A stretch of 35,698 nt of DNA from Alphaproteobacteria bacterium (GTDB taxonomy: Bacteria > Pseudomonadota > Alphaproteobacteria > Rhizobiales > Amorphaceae): positions 1-35,698 of the forward strand of contig JAUIJH010000040.1 in NCBI GenBank assembly GCA_030431335.1, in the 5' to 3' direction. The position numbers and the translations under genes are program-made. Shown here piece after piece: positions 24,654 to 32,733 of the stretch. Numbering within the stretch: position 1 is the first letter of the stretch; each line of letters opens with the position of its first letter. The notes beneath the pieces are model-generated. The model searched no databases. It worked only from the letters and a program-made list of their open reading frames with translations, and was not told the origin of the DNA.

Positions 24654-25118
24654 ATGAGCGAATCCAAGGTCAAGACGGTGGGCATCGGTTGCGACCACCT
24701 GGGGCTGGAGCTGAAGAACGCGCTGCGCGACCACATCGCGGCGCAGGGCATCGAGGTGGTGGACATGGGCGTCAACAGCGACGACCCGGTCGACTATCCC
24801 GACATGGGCGCGGCGCTGGCGCGCGAACTGGCGCGCGGCGCCTTCGAGCGCGGCATCCTGGTGTGCGGGACGGGTGCCGGCATGGCGATCGCGGCCAACA
24901 AGGTGCCCGGCGTGCGCGCGGTGTGCGTGACGGATCCCTACACGGCCGAGCGGGCCATCGCGTCCAACAACGCGCAGGTGATCACCTTCGGGGCGCAGAT
25001 CACCGGCACCTCGGTGGCCAAGATGCTGGCCGACATCTACCTCAAGAACGAATTCGGCGGCGGCCGCTCCGCGCCCAAGGTGGCCAAGCTCGACGCGCTG
25101 GACGCCGACAGGCGCTGA
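24654..25118 (+). CDS. RpiB/LacAB-family sugar-phosphate isomerase
   Basis: This 154-residue protein has the RpiB fold. VGIGCDHLGLELKN (D14), DYPDMGAALARELARG (48-62) and ILVCGTGAGMAIAANK with C71, the catalytic base, are all present. NNAQVITFGAQITG matches the C-terminal substrate loop. The usual HN(D/N)xN motif reads S104-N105-N106-A107-Q108, so the family histidine is replaced by serine. RpiB relatives isomerise ribose-5-P/ribulose-5-P, allose-6-P, or tetrulose/tetrose-4-phosphates in tetritol pathways. The location after a kinase and two dehydrogenases favours a catabolic role on the imported substrate. An AAAGGG ribosome site lies 6 nt before the ATG. Confidence 0.9.
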   Translation: MSESKVKTVGIGCDHLGLELKNALRDHIAAQGIEVVDMGVNSDDPVDYPDMGAALARELARGAFERGILVCGTGAGMAIAANKVPGVRAVCVTDPYTAERAIASNNAQVITFGAQITGTSVAKMLADIYLKNEFGGGRSAPKVAKLDALDADRR

Positions 25119-25217
25119 CACGGGGCCTCGTCGCCCGGCGACCCCCGAAAGGCTGCGCCCTGGCCCTTCTCTTTCTTGATCCGGGCGCTACCCTGTCAGG
25201 GGAATGGGGGGCGTGTG

Positions 25218-25925
25218 ATGAACCAGGCAGTCGCAACAGCGAACGAGCCGGTGAGCGTTGAAGAAAAGCGTAAGGGTGCCCAGGCGTTTCGCTGGTTCCA
25301 CAGCATGGATCTCGGCGACGGGGTGATGACGAAGGGGCTGAAATCGGCCGAGCGGCTCGCCTACCAGGCCGACCATGTGTTCCGCTATCCCATCGCCGGC
25401 CAGTCGGTGCTCGACATCGGCTGCTGGGACGGCTTCTTCGCCTTCGAGGCGCGACGGCGCGGGGCGCGCAAGGTGCTGGCGGCCGACCATCACGTGTGGA
25501 CGCACGGGTGGGGCAAGAAGGAGGCGTTCGCCTTCGCGCGGCGCTGTATCGACCCGTCCGTCGGGATGCGCGACATCGCCTTCGAGCAGATGACGGCGGA
25601 CGATATCGGCGTGCACGACGTGGTTCTGTATTTGGCGATGCTGCATCACATGCGCGACCCGTTCGGCGCCATCGCCCGCGCCGCCTCGATGACGGGCCGG
25701 ATGCTGGTGGTGGAGACGCACATCGACGCGAATCTCCCCCCCGAGCCGCCGGCGCTGGCGTTCTACCCCTTCAAGGAGCTGAACAACGACCCGGGCAGCT
25801 GGTGGGGCCCCAATCCGGCCGGGGTGATCGCGCTGTTGCGCGCGTGCGGTTTTTCCCGCGTGGAGCACGACGCCGAATACGGTGCCGGCAACCGTTCGCA
25901 CGGCCTGTTCCACGCCTTCCGCTGA
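25218..25925 (+). CDS. SAM-dependent methyltransferase, CmoB/DUF1698-like
   Basis: This is a 235-residue class I methyltransferase. Motif I is SVLDIGCWDGFFAFEARRRG (63-82), the acidic residue after beta-2 is D90 (LAADHH), and a post-I segment with WTHGWGKKEAF follows. Motif IV appears as DVVLYLAMLHHMRDPFGAI, and LVVETHIDANLPP follows. The MLHHMRDP block is typical of CmoB and related DUF1698 proteins. The ATG at 25218 is preferred to the upstream one (25176), since the conserved part begins well after it. The substrate is unknown; CmoB itself is longer (about 320) and modifies tRNA U34. It lies alone, 99 nt after rpiB, and need not belong to the sugar operon. A 6-bp hairpin (TTCCGC/GCGGAA) spans its stop codon at 25917-25934. 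Confidence 0.8.
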   Translation: MNQAVATANEPVSVEEKRKGAQAFRWFHSMDLGDGVMTKGLKSAERLAYQADHVFRYPIAGQSVLDIGCWDGFFAFEARRRGARKVLAADHHVWTHGWGKKEAFAFARRCIDPSVGMRDIAFEQMTADDIGVHDVVLYLAMLHHMRDPFGAIARAASMTGRMLVVETHIDANLPPEPPALAFYPFKELNNDPGSWWGPNPAGVIALLRACGFSRVEHDAEYGAGNRSHGLFHAFR

Positions 25926-26181
25926 CCTGCGGAAAACGGCCGATTTGCGGTATTTTTGTGGGCATCGCGAAAGAGAACGCCAACCTTGGGGCGACGTGGC
26001 GACGGGCCCGGCGTTGCGCGCCGGCGGACGCCGCGGCGCCCATAATCCCCGGTGTGTCGCCGCTTGCGCGCGGGCGGCCGCGCGTGACCGCCAGACGACG
26101 ACTGATGCCACAGGTTGATCGCCGCCCCTGTGATCGGTGTCACACTTTGGCCGGCTCGAATGCCTATTGTGCGGAGAGCCC

Positions 26182-26211
26182 TTGAGAACCCCCCACGTTT
26201 TCACCGATAAC
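26182..26211 (+). promoter_or_regulatory. Candidate promoter for cysQ-cysD-cysNC
   Basis: TTGAGA at 26182-26187, an 18-nt spacer and GATAAC at 26206-26211 resemble sigma70 boxes. The site is about 100 nt upstream of the cysQ ATG and just upstream of the possible leader ORF. It is a consensus match only. Confidence 0.3.
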
Positions 26212-26233
26212 GCCGCGTTGAAGGAATGCTGCC

Positions 26234-26281
26234 ATGCAGTCTATTCGCCCCCTTGCACCATTGCGCTGCACTGCACCATAG
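26234..26281 (+). CDS. Possible 15-residue leader peptide upstream of cysQ
   Basis: A short frame encodes MQSIRPLAPLRCTAP with an AAGGA ribosome site 8 nt before its ATG, ending 31 nt before cysQ. It has a TGC cysteine codon near the end. Short upstream ORFs with cysteine codons are known to control sulfur-assimilation genes in some bacteria. A chance ORF of this size is quite possible. Confidence 0.3.
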   Translation: MQSIRPLAPLRCTAP

Positions 26282-26312
26282 GTTAGGGCTCCGTCGTTTC
26301 TGGAGTACGAGA

Positions 26313-27104
26313 ATGACTCAACCGAGTTTGGACACCCTGGTGGCGATCGCCATCGAGGCGGGCGCAGCCATCATGCCGATCTACGAAGGGGGCGGTGAGG
26401 CGCGCGAGAAGGCCGACGGATCGCCGGTCACGGCCGCCGACGAAGCAGCCGAGGCGATCATTCTGGAACGCCTGGCCGCCCTGGGTGCCGACAACGTTGT
26501 AGCCGAGGAGTCCGTCTCCGCCGGCAAGATGCCGCCGCCGGCCGATATCTTCTATCTGGTCGATCCGCTGGACGGCACGCGTGAGTTCATCTCCAAGAAC
26601 GGCGAGTTCACCGTCAACATCGCCCGCGTCGAGAACGGCGTGCCGGTGGCCGGTGTCGTCTACGCGCCGGCGATCAACGTGCTGTACGCGGGCGACGCCA
26701 GCGGCGCCTGGCGCGCCAGCGTCACGGACGGTGTGCTCGGCACGCAGGAGCCGATCAAGGTCGCCTCGCCGGAGCAGAGCGTGCGCGTCGTCGCCTCCCG
26801 CTCGCACCTGACCGACGAAACCAAAGAATTCATCGACCGTTTCGCGGTCGAAAGCTTCGTGTCTTCGGGCTCCTCGCTCAAGTTCTGCCGCGTGGCGGAA
26901 GCGGCGGCGGACCTTTATCCGCGCATGGGTCGCACCATGGAGTGGGACACGGCGGCGGGCCATGCCGTGCTCAAGGCAGCCGGCGGCGAGGTCTACACCC
27001 TGGATGGCGCGCCGCTTGCCTATGGCAAGCGCGAGGGTGACACGTTCGCCAACCCCCATTTCGTCGCGGCCGGGGCCTTCGACCCCTTCGCGTTGAGTGC
27101 TTAA
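26313..27104 (+). CDS. cysQ: 3'(2'),5'-bisphosphate nucleotidase CysQ
   Basis: This 263-residue inositol-monophosphatase-superfamily protein carries the Li+-sensitive phosphatase motifs. VVAEES (62-67) supplies metal-binding glutamates, DPLDGTREF (84-92) supplies D84 and D87 with the phosphate-binding GT, and EWDTAAGHAVLKAAGG supplies the last aspartate. CysQ removes the 3'-phosphate of PAP formed from PAPS and keeps sulfate activation from being product-inhibited. I choose the ATG at 26313 because GGAG stands 7-8 nt before it and the sequence from there (MTQPSLDTLVAIAIEAG) aligns with the family start; the longer frame from 26226 adds 29 unrelated residues. cysD begins 22 nt after its stop. 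Confidence 0.94.
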   Translation: MTQPSLDTLVAIAIEAGAAIMPIYEGGGEAREKADGSPVTAADEAAEAIILERLAALGADNVVAEESVSAGKMPPPADIFYLVDPLDGTREFISKNGEFTVNIARVENGVPVAGVVYAPAINVLYAGDASGAWRASVTDGVLGTQEPIKVASPEQSVRVVASRSHLTDETKEFIDRFAVESFVSSGSSLKFCRVAEAAADLYPRMGRTMEWDTAAGHAVLKAAGGEVYTLDGAPLAYGKREGDTFANPHFVAAGAFDPFALSA

Positions 27105-27126
27105 ACTGTAGAACAGGTCAAGTAGT

Positions 27127-28038
27127 ATGGCAGTCGATCGCGGCTCGCACCTCAAGCGGCTTGAGGACGAATCCATTCATATCATTCGGGAAGTTGCGGC
27201 CGAGTTCCGCAATCCGGTGATGCTTTATTCCATTGGCAAAGATTCGGCCGTGATGCTGCATCTCGCCATGAAAGCCTTTTACCCGTCCAAGCCGCCGTTC
27301 CCGCTGCTCCACGTCGATACGACGTGGAAATTCAAGGCGATGACCGAATTTCGCGACATGATGGCCGCGAAGCTGGGGCTCGACCTCATCGTCCACATCA
27401 ACGAGGACGGCGTGCGCCAGAACGTGGGGCCGTTCACGCACGGCTCCAACTACCACACCCAGGTGATGAAGACGGACGCGCTCAAGCAGGCGCTGACCAA
27501 GTACGGGTTCGACGCGGCCTTCGGCGGCGCCCGGCGCGACGAGGAAAAGAGCCGCGCCAAGGAGCGGGTTTTCTCCTTCCGCACCCAGAACCACGGCTGG
27601 GACCCGAAGACCCAGCGCCCCGAGCTCTGGCACCTCTACAACTGCCGCGTGGCCAAGGGCGAATCGATCCGCGTCTTCCCGCTGTCCAACTGGACCGAGT
27701 TGGACATCTGGCAGTACATCATGATGGAAAACATCGAGATTGTGCCGCTGTACTTCGCGGCCGTGCGCCCCGTCATCGAGCGCGACGGCACGCTTCTGAT
27801 GATCGACGATCCCGACCGCATCGAGCTGAAGGACGGCGAAGTGCCCGAGGAGCGGCTGATCCGCTTCCGCACGCTCGGCTGCTGGCCGCTCACCGGCGCG
27901 GTGGAATCGAGCGCCGCCACGCTGCCCGACATCGTCGCGGAGATGCTGATCGCCCGCACGTCGGAACGGCAGGGCCGCGTCATCGACCATGACGAGTCCG
28001 CCTCCATGGAGAAGAAGAAGCGCGAGGGGTATTTCTAA
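27127..28038 (+). CDS. cysD: Sulfate adenylyltransferase subunit 2 CysD
   Basis: At 303 residues this is full length for CysD. It opens with [20 protein letters not shown]. The PP-loop for ATP is [20 protein letters not shown] (SIGKDS at 35-40), a variant of SGGKDS standard for this family. [20 protein letters not shown] and the C-terminal [20 protein letters not shown] are diagnostic. With CysN it makes adenosine 5'-phosphosulfate from ATP and sulfate, coupled to GTP hydrolysis. Its TAA shares the last base with the cysNC ATG (TAATG), so the two subunits are translationally coupled. In rhizobia the same pair is also known as NodP, but no nodulation context is seen. Confidence 0.97.
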   Translation: MAVDRGSHLKRLEDESIHIIREVAAEFRNPVMLYSIGKDSAVMLHLAMKAFYPSKPPFPLLHVDTTWKFKAMTEFRDMMAAKLGLDLIVHINEDGVRQNVGPFTHGSNYHTQVMKTDALKQALTKYGFDAAFGGARRDEEKSRAKERVFSFRTQNHGWDPKTQRPELWHLYNCRVAKGESIRVFPLSNWTELDIWQYIMMENIEIVPLYFAAVRPVIERDGTLLMIDDPDRIELKDGEVPEERLIRFRTLGCWPLTGAVESSAATLPDIVAEMLIARTSERQGRVIDHDESASMEKKKREGYF

Positions 28039-29948
28039 TGCAACAGTCAGCGATCGCCGAAAAACTCTCGCCGGAAGCATTTGCCGAGTATCTTGAGAGC
28101 CAGGAAAAGAAATCGTTCCTGCGCTTCATCACCTGCGGCAGCGTCGACGACGGCAAATCCACGCTGATCGGGCGCTTGCTGTTCGAGACCAAGCTGATCT
28201 TCGAGGATCAGCTTGCCGCCGTCGAACGCGACTCGAAGAAGCACGGCACCACGGGCGAGGATATCGACCTCGCGCTGCTCGTCGACGGCCTCGAGGCCGA
28301 GCGCCAGCAGGGCATCACCATCGATGTCGCCTATCGCTTCTTCACCACCGACAAGCGCAAGTTCATCGTCGCCGACACGCCCGGCCACGAACAGTACACG
28401 CGTAACATGGCCACCGGCGCCTCCACCGCCGATCTCGCCGTCCTCCTGGTCGACGCGCGCCACGGCATCCAGGTGCAGACCAAGCGGCACGCCTTCCTGG
28501 TGTCGCTGCTCGGCATCCGCCACGTGGTGCTCGCGGTCAACAAGATCGACCTCGTCAACTTCGACCGGGCCAAGTTCGACGCCATCCGCGAGGACTTCGA
28601 CAAGTTCGCCCGCTCGTTCGACTTCGACACCCTCGTCGCGGTGCCGATCTCGGCCCGCTACGGCGACAACGTGGTGCAGAAGTCCGACCGCCTGCCCTGG
28701 TACGACGGCCCGTCGCTGCTGGAGCACCTGGAAGAAATCGAGGTCCAGTCCGACCTCATCGAGCGTCCGTTCCGGATGCCCGTCCAGTGGGTGAACCGCC
28801 CGAACCTCGACTTCCGCGGCTTCTCCGGCACCATCGCCACCGGCAAGATCCGCCCCGGCGATCCGGTGGTCGTGGCCGGTTCCGGCCGCGAGGCGAAGGT
28901 CTCCAAGATCGTCACCATGGACGGCGAATTGCCCGAGGCGGTCGCCTCCGAGGCGGTCACCATCTGCCTCGACCGCGAGATCGACGTCTCGCGCGGCGAC
29001 ATCCTGGTGCCGCCAGCCCACCGGCCGGAAGTGACGGACCAGTTCGCCGCCCACATCGTGTGGATGGCGGAAGAGGAAATGTTCCCGGGCCGGCCGTATC
29101 TCCTCAAGATCGGCACCCGCACCGTCACCGCGCAGGTGACGGAGATCAAGCACCGCATCGACGTCAACACCTTCGACCACCTCGCCGCCAAGGAGCTGGG
29201 CCTCAACGAGGTCGGGTTCTGTAACGTGTCGCTGTCGGAGGAGATCGCGTTCGATCCCTACGAGACCAACCGCGACACCGGCGCCTTCGTGCTGATCGAC
29301 CGGCTCACCAACGCCACGGTGGGCGCGGGCATGGTGTGGTTCGCGCTGCGGCGTGCGACCAACATCCATTGGCAGGCGCTCGACGTCTCCAAGGCTTCGC
29401 GCGCGGCGCTGAAGGGCCAGAAGCCGGCCGTTCTGTGGTTCACCGGCCTTTCGGGCTCGGGCAAGTCGACCATCGCCAACCTGGTCGAGAAGCGCCTCCA
29501 CGCGCAGGGCCGCCACACCTACATCCTCGACGGCGACAACGTGCGTCACGGCCTCAACCGCGACCTCGGCTTCACCGACGCGGACCGGGTGGAGAACATC
29601 CGCCGCGTCGCCGAGACGTCGAAGCTGTTCACGGAAGCCGGCATGATCACGCTGGTGTCGTTCATCTCGCCGTTCCGCGCCGAGCGGCGCATGGCGCGCG
29701 AGATGCTGGCCGAGGGCGAGTTCCTCGAGGTGTACATCGACACGCCGATCGAGATCTGCCGTCAGCGCGACCCGAAGGGCCTCTACAAGAAGGCCGATGC
29801 GGGCGAGCTGAAGAACTTCACCGGCGTCGACAGCCCCTACGAGGCGCCCGAGCACGCCGAGATCAGCATCGACACCACCACCGGCGAGCCGGAAGACCAC
29901 GCCGAGCGGATCGTGACGTTGCTCAAGGAGCACGGCATCATCGATTGA
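28038..29948 (+). CDS. cysNC: Bifunctional sulfate adenylyltransferase subunit 1/APS kinase CysNC
   Basis: This 636-residue fusion has two enzymes. Residues 1 to about 450 are the CysN GTPase: G1 GSVDDGKST (34-42), [17 protein letters not shown] (G2), DTPGHEQ (113-119), NKID (168-171), and EF-Tu-like beta-barrel domains. Residues 460-636 are the CysC APS kinase: P-loop GLSGSGKST (470-478), [25 protein letters not shown] with the reactive serine at about 544, and [19 protein letters not shown]. It therefore makes APS with CysD and then phosphorylates it to PAPS. All motifs are intact, so both activities should be present. PAPS feeds cysteine synthesis or sulfation, with CysQ clearing PAP. A terminator follows 24 nt after the stop. 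Confidence 0.97.
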   Translation: MQQSAIAEKLSPEAFAEYLESQEKKSFLRFITCGSVDDGKSTLIGRLLFETKLIFEDQLAAVERDSKKHGTTGEDIDLALLVDGLEAERQQGITIDVAYRFFTTDKRKFIVADTPGHEQYTRNMATGASTADLAVLLVDARHGIQVQTKRHAFLVSLLGIRHVVLAVNKIDLVNFDRAKFDAIREDFDKFARSFDFDTLVAVPISARYGDNVVQKSDRLPWYDGPSLLEHLEEIEVQSDLIERPFRMPVQWVNRPNLDFRGFSGTIATGKIRPGDPVVVAGSGREAKVSKIVTMDGELPEAVASEAVTICLDREIDVSRGDILVPPAHRPEVTDQFAAHIVWMAEEEMFPGRPYLLKIGTRTVTAQVTEIKHRIDVNTFDHLAAKELGLNEVGFCNVSLSEEIAFDPYETNRDTGAFVLIDRLTNATVGAGMVWFALRRATNIHWQALDVSKASRAALKGQKPAVLWFTGLSGSGKSTIANLVEKRLHAQGRHTYILDGDNVRHGLNRDLGFTDADRVENIRRVAETSKLFTEAGMITLVSFISPFRAERRMAREMLAEGEFLEVYIDTPIEICRQRDPKGLYKKADAGELKNFTGVDSPYEAPEHAEISIDTTTGEPEDHAERIVTLLKEHGIID

Positions 29949-29972
29949 TGCCGCTGCCCTCCGACCGATACG

Positions 29973-30000
29973 AAAAGCCCGCCGATTGGCGGGCTTTTTA
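29973..30000 (+). terminator. Rho-independent terminator of the cys operon
   Basis: A 7-bp stem GCCCGCC/GGCGGGC with a GATT loop is followed by TTTTTA and preceded by AAAA, which extends the stem as A-T pairs. It begins 24 nt after the cysNC stop. The A/T symmetry means it could also stop leftward transcription from the efflux gene at 30045-30389. Confidence 0.9.
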
Positions 30001-30044
30001 TTTGGTGCGCTGCCCTAAAGGCGCGGTGGGCCGAAGGCAGGGCC

Positions 30045-30389
30045 TCAGTGGCCGATGGACTGCGAGAAGCCGTTCACCACCACCACGCCCGCGATGATGA
30101 GGCCGAGCCCGATCAGCGCGGCGTGGTCGAGCGTCTGACGGAAGACGACCACCCCGATCGCCGAGATCAGCACGATGCCGAGGCCGCTCCAGATGGCGTA
30201 GGCGATGCCGACCGGGAGCGTCTTCAGCGCCTGGGACAGGAAGAAGAAGGCTCCCGCGTAGCACAAACCCATCACGACGGTGGGCACGAGCTTGGTGAAC
30301 TGCTGCGACATCTGCAGAAAGGTCGTTCCGACCACTTCGAGCGCGATGGCGATGGCGAGCGATCCGTAGGTGAGGATCGTGGCGTTCAT
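30045..30389 (-). CDS. Small multidrug resistance efflux protein (EmrE/QacE type)
   Basis: This 114-residue protein has four hydrophobic helices. The essential membrane glutamate is E18 in LAIAIALEVVGTTFLQMSQQ. AYAIWSGLGIVLIS and the last helix GLGLIIAGVVVVNGFS match EmrE closely, marking the drug/proton antiporter (Qac) branch rather than the guanidinium exporter (Gdx/SugE) branch. It probably works as an antiparallel dimer exporting lipophilic cations. A CGGAGAAG ribosome site precedes the ATG. It lies downstream of the DksA-like gene in the same direction with 48 nt between them, and shares the terminator region with cysNC on the opposite side. Confidence 0.93.
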   Translation of the reverse strand: MNATILTYGSLAIAIALEVVGTTFLQMSQQFTKLVPTVVMGLCYAGAFFFLSQALKTLPVGIAYAIWSGLGIVLISAIGVVVFRQTLDHAALIGLGLIIAGVVVVNGFSQSIGH

Positions 30390-30437
30390 GCGGGACTTCT
30401 CCGTCGTTCCGGTGAGGGTGGGGTATCGGTGCGGCGC

Positions 30438-30782
30438 TCAGGCGCGCTCGTCGCCGCGGGCGCAGGCGAGGCACAGCGGCGTCGCCGGGTCGAAGGCGAG
30501 GCGAGCCTCCTCGATCTCCTCCTCGCATTTCGCGCACAGCCCGTAGGTGCCGGCATCGAGGCGGGCGAGGGCGGCGGCGATGCGCGCGCGCGCGGTGGCG
30601 CGGCGCCGTGATTGGGCCGCCGCCATCGCCTGCATCTGCATCGCGTCCATGCGGCTGAGGCGGCCGACGCTGGACTGGTCCAGCATCACCGGGGCGCGGC
30701 TGTCGGCCGTGTCGGTCTCCTCGGCTTCGACGGCGGCGCGCAGCGCCTCCAGCCGGGCGCGGATCTCGGCATCGCCGGCCAC
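30438..30782 (-). CDS. TraR/DksA-family zinc-finger protein
   Basis: This 114-residue protein reads from a GTG start 2 nt after the upstream stop. An N-terminal coiled coil (about 5-75, rich in Ala, Arg and Glu, with LDQSSVGRLSRMDAMQMQAM) is followed by a C-terminal four-cysteine zinc finger: C83 and C86 (LCAKCEEEI) with C104 and C107 (LCLACARG). The coiled-coil region contains DQSSVGRLSR, a hallmark of the short DksA/TraR proteins that enter the RNA polymerase secondary channel. At 114 residues it is shorter than housekeeping DksA (about 150), so it is a secondary member. Its role in ppGpp response cannot be inferred from sequence. Confidence 0.88.
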   Translation of the reverse strand: MAGDAEIRARLEALRAAVEAEETDTADSRAPVMLDQSSVGRLSRMDAMQMQAMAAAQSRRRATARARIAAALARLDAGTYGLCAKCEEEIEEARLAFDPATPLCLACARGDERA

Positions 30783-30784
30783 GC

Positions 30785-31393
30785 TCAGCCGCCCGCCGGC
30801 AGCGAGCCGGTCTTCTCCCATGCCAGCGCATCTTCGAGCCGGTCGTCGCCCCAGAACAGCGCCTCGTCGGTGGTGACGAAGGTCGGCGCGCCGAAGATTC
30901 CGAGCGACTTCGCCGTCTCGACGCTTTCGCGCAGGGCCGCCTTCACCTCGGGCTTGCCGGCGGCGGCCAGCACCACCTCCGGGTCGAGGCCCGCCTCGGC
31001 GATGGCGGCCGCCACCACCGCCGCCTCCGCGATATTCTCGCCCTTGGCGAAGATCCGCATGAACGCGGCGCGCGAGAAGGCCGGCCGGTCGCGGGCGGGG
31101 AGCGCCAGCGCCGCCCGGGCGGCCAGCACGCTTTTCTGCGGGAAGGGCGTGGGCTCCTTGAAGGGGTGGCCGCGGTGGGCGGCGCGGCGGGCGATGTCGG
31201 TCCACATATAGGCCGCCTTCGCAGGGGCCATCAGGTTGGGCGAGCCGTTGTATCCCGCGTCGATGAAGATCGGGCCGAGCAGGAAGGGCTGCCAAACGAC
31301 CTGCACCTTGGCCTTCTCGGCGACCGCCTCGATGCGCATCGCAGCGAGGTAGGAATAGCTGGAGGAAAAGTCGTACCAGAATGTCAGCGCCAT
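30785..31393 (-). CDS. DsbA-fold 2-hydroxychromene-2-carboxylate isomerase-like protein
   Basis: This 202-residue kappa-class GST-like/DsbA-fold protein has no CxxC motif. It starts MALTFWYDFSSSYSYLAAMR, where S10-S12 occupy the place of the glutathione-activating serine (family motif DF.SPYSYL; the usual proline is serine here). The C-terminal FGAPTFVTTDEALFWGDDRL contains the cis-proline loop and the conserved FWG.DRL end. HCCA isomerases act in naphthalene-type ring degradation, but many relatives have unknown substrates. The ATG at 31393 follows a GGGGAGGC ribosome site. The stop is 2 nt from the DksA-like GTG, so the two are co-transcribed, with the efflux gene next. Confidence 0.88.
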   Translation of the reverse strand: MALTFWYDFSSSYSYLAAMRIEAVAEKAKVQVVWQPFLLGPIFIDAGYNGSPNLMAPAKAAYMWTDIARRAAHRGHPFKEPTPFPQKSVLAARAALALPARDRPAFSRAAFMRIFAKGENIAEAAVVAAAIAEAGLDPEVVLAAAGKPEVKAALRESVETAKSLGIFGAPTFVTTDEALFWGDDRLEDALAWEKTGSLPAGG

Positions 31394-31536
31394 GCTTGCC
31401 TCCCCGCGTTTGCGGCCAACACTTGCGCGCAGGCGTGGCGAGCGCAATGGCCGTGGCGGTTTGACCGGGCGGGGGCGGGCGCTGTAGGGCTCCACCGCTG
31501 CGCATGCGCCGCGCGTATCAGTGGATGGAGACCGTC

Positions 31537-32715
31537 ATGCGATCCCTCGTCGCCCTCCTGATTGCGGCTTTCGCCCTGGCCACGCCGGCGAAAGCCGACA
31601 GCCGCGCCGTCATCGTCGACACGGCCTGGGACACGCGTCCCTTCATCGCCGACATGAAGCAGTCCGGCATCCAGGTGGTGGGCCGCTACCTGGCGCGCTG
31701 CCCGCAGCCGGACCGCAACATTCCCGAGAAGCGGCTGATCGACCAGGGGGCTTATGGCGACCGCGGCAGCGAGGTGCGGCAGCTCCTCGACAACGGCTTC
31801 GCCATCCTGTCGATCTACCAGTTCAACAACGATTCGAAGAACAAGTTTCTCGGCCGCGACCGCAACGGCAATCCGCTGCCCGACGGCTCGTGTCGCTCCA
31901 CCGACAACCACCGCACCCCGCGCGAGGAGGCGGCGCTCGACGCGGAGGCGGCGGTGGCCCAGGCGCGCGCGCTCGGCCAGCCGGCGGGTTCGGCGATCTA
32001 TTTCGGCGTCGACATCGCCTTCAGCGCGCGCGATGCGCAGACGCGGCGCGCGATGGTGGAGTATTTCACCGAGGTGCGGCGGGTCCTGCGGCGTGGGCGC
32101 TACCAGCTCGGCGCCTACGGCAATGGCGACGCGCTGGCGGTGCTGTCGGCGGAAAAGCTCATCGATCACGCCTGGCTGTCCGCCTCGCGCGCCTACCCCG
32201 GCACCACCGAGTTCCACAATTCGGACAACTGGCACCTGTTCCAGAGCGGGGTGAACCTGGAGTTCTTCGGCGGATCGCCGGGGGCGTGCCGGCCGGGCCT
32301 GCCGCTCGACGTCAACACCAAGAACAAGCGCTTCGCCAACCGCCCGCTCGGGTTCTGGACCAAGCGGGGCGTGGTGCGGATCGACCCGGCGCGCACCAAG
32401 GCGGTCTACGATGCGCGGCGCTTCGCGTGCGACGGGGACGCGCGGTTGCGGCGCAGCGCCTCCTCCGGTCCGAGCGACCTGCTGAGCGCCACCGCGCGCT
32501 GCCGCGGCAACCGCACCGCGCGCCACGCCGAAACCATCGACTACGCCAACGCCACCCGCATCGGCCGCCGCTCCGGCGACATGGTGGAGGTGGACTACGA
32601 CGACGACGGCGAGTTCGACGGCTGGACGGCGGCGAGCAACCTCACCTCCAGCTTCGGCCGCAAGCCCGACTGGGTACACTCCAAGGCCCAGCGCAACGGC
32701 GCGCGCTGCCGCTGA
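31537..32715 (+). CDS. Secreted DUF1906 (Rv2525c-like glycoside-hydrolase-fold) protein
   Basis: This 392-residue protein is read from the ATG at 31537, behind ATGGAGACC; it begins with a Sec signal peptide MRSLVALLIAAFALATPAKA. Residues from about 24 to 250 form a GH25-like barrel of DUF1906 type: VIVDTAWDTRPFIADMKQSG, VVGRYLARCP, LLDNGFAILSIYQFNND, SAIYFGVDIAFS and GRYQLGAYGNGDAL. WLSASRAYPGTTEF and LPLDVNT complete it. A C-terminal part (about 300-392) with DMVEVDYDDDGEFDGWTAAS resembles a bacterial SH3-like module. At least seven cysteines suggest disulfides after export. DUF1906 proteins are thought to act on cell-wall glycans; activity is unproven. It stands alone, convergent with the aminohydrolase gene. 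Confidence 0.85.
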   Translation: MRSLVALLIAAFALATPAKADSRAVIVDTAWDTRPFIADMKQSGIQVVGRYLARCPQPDRNIPEKRLIDQGAYGDRGSEVRQLLDNGFAILSIYQFNNDSKNKFLGRDRNGNPLPDGSCRSTDNHRTPREEAALDAEAAVAQARALGQPAGSAIYFGVDIAFSARDAQTRRAMVEYFTEVRRVLRRGRYQLGAYGNGDALAVLSAEKLIDHAWLSASRAYPGTTEFHNSDNWHLFQSGVNLEFFGGSPGACRPGLPLDVNTKNKRFANRPLGFWTKRGVVRIDPARTKAVYDARRFACDGDARLRRSASSGPSDLLSATARCRGNRTARHAETIDYANATRIGRRSGDMVEVDYDDDGEFDGWTAASNLTSSFGRKPDWVHSKAQRNGARCR

Positions 32716-32733
32716 CGGCCCGCCGGCGCCGCG

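Larger units (their letters stand above)
25926..26312. other. 387-nt intergenic region upstream of cysQ
   Basis: No protein-coding gene of normal size fits here. It contains a weak hairpin at the methyltransferase end, a candidate promoter at 26182-26211, a possible 15-codon leader at 26234-26281, and an 8-nt direct repeat TGCACCAT (26254-26261 and 26272-26279). I recognise no known riboswitch fold. The right half is less GC-rich than its neighbours, consistent with a regulated promoter for the sulfate-activation operon. Confidence 0.6.

Noticed and set aside
26105..26185. 26-codon frame (MPQVDRRPCDRCHTLAGSNA...) with three cysteine codons upstream of cysQ
   Set aside because: It has no ribosome binding site and overlaps the best promoter candidate. 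The frame at 26234 is a better leader candidate, so this one was not listed as a gene.
30390..30437. Guanidinium riboswitch upstream or near the small multidrug resistance gene
   Set aside because: The protein is of the EmrE/QacE branch, the gap to the upstream gene is only 48 nt, and no ACGR-type or ykkC-like motifs are seen.
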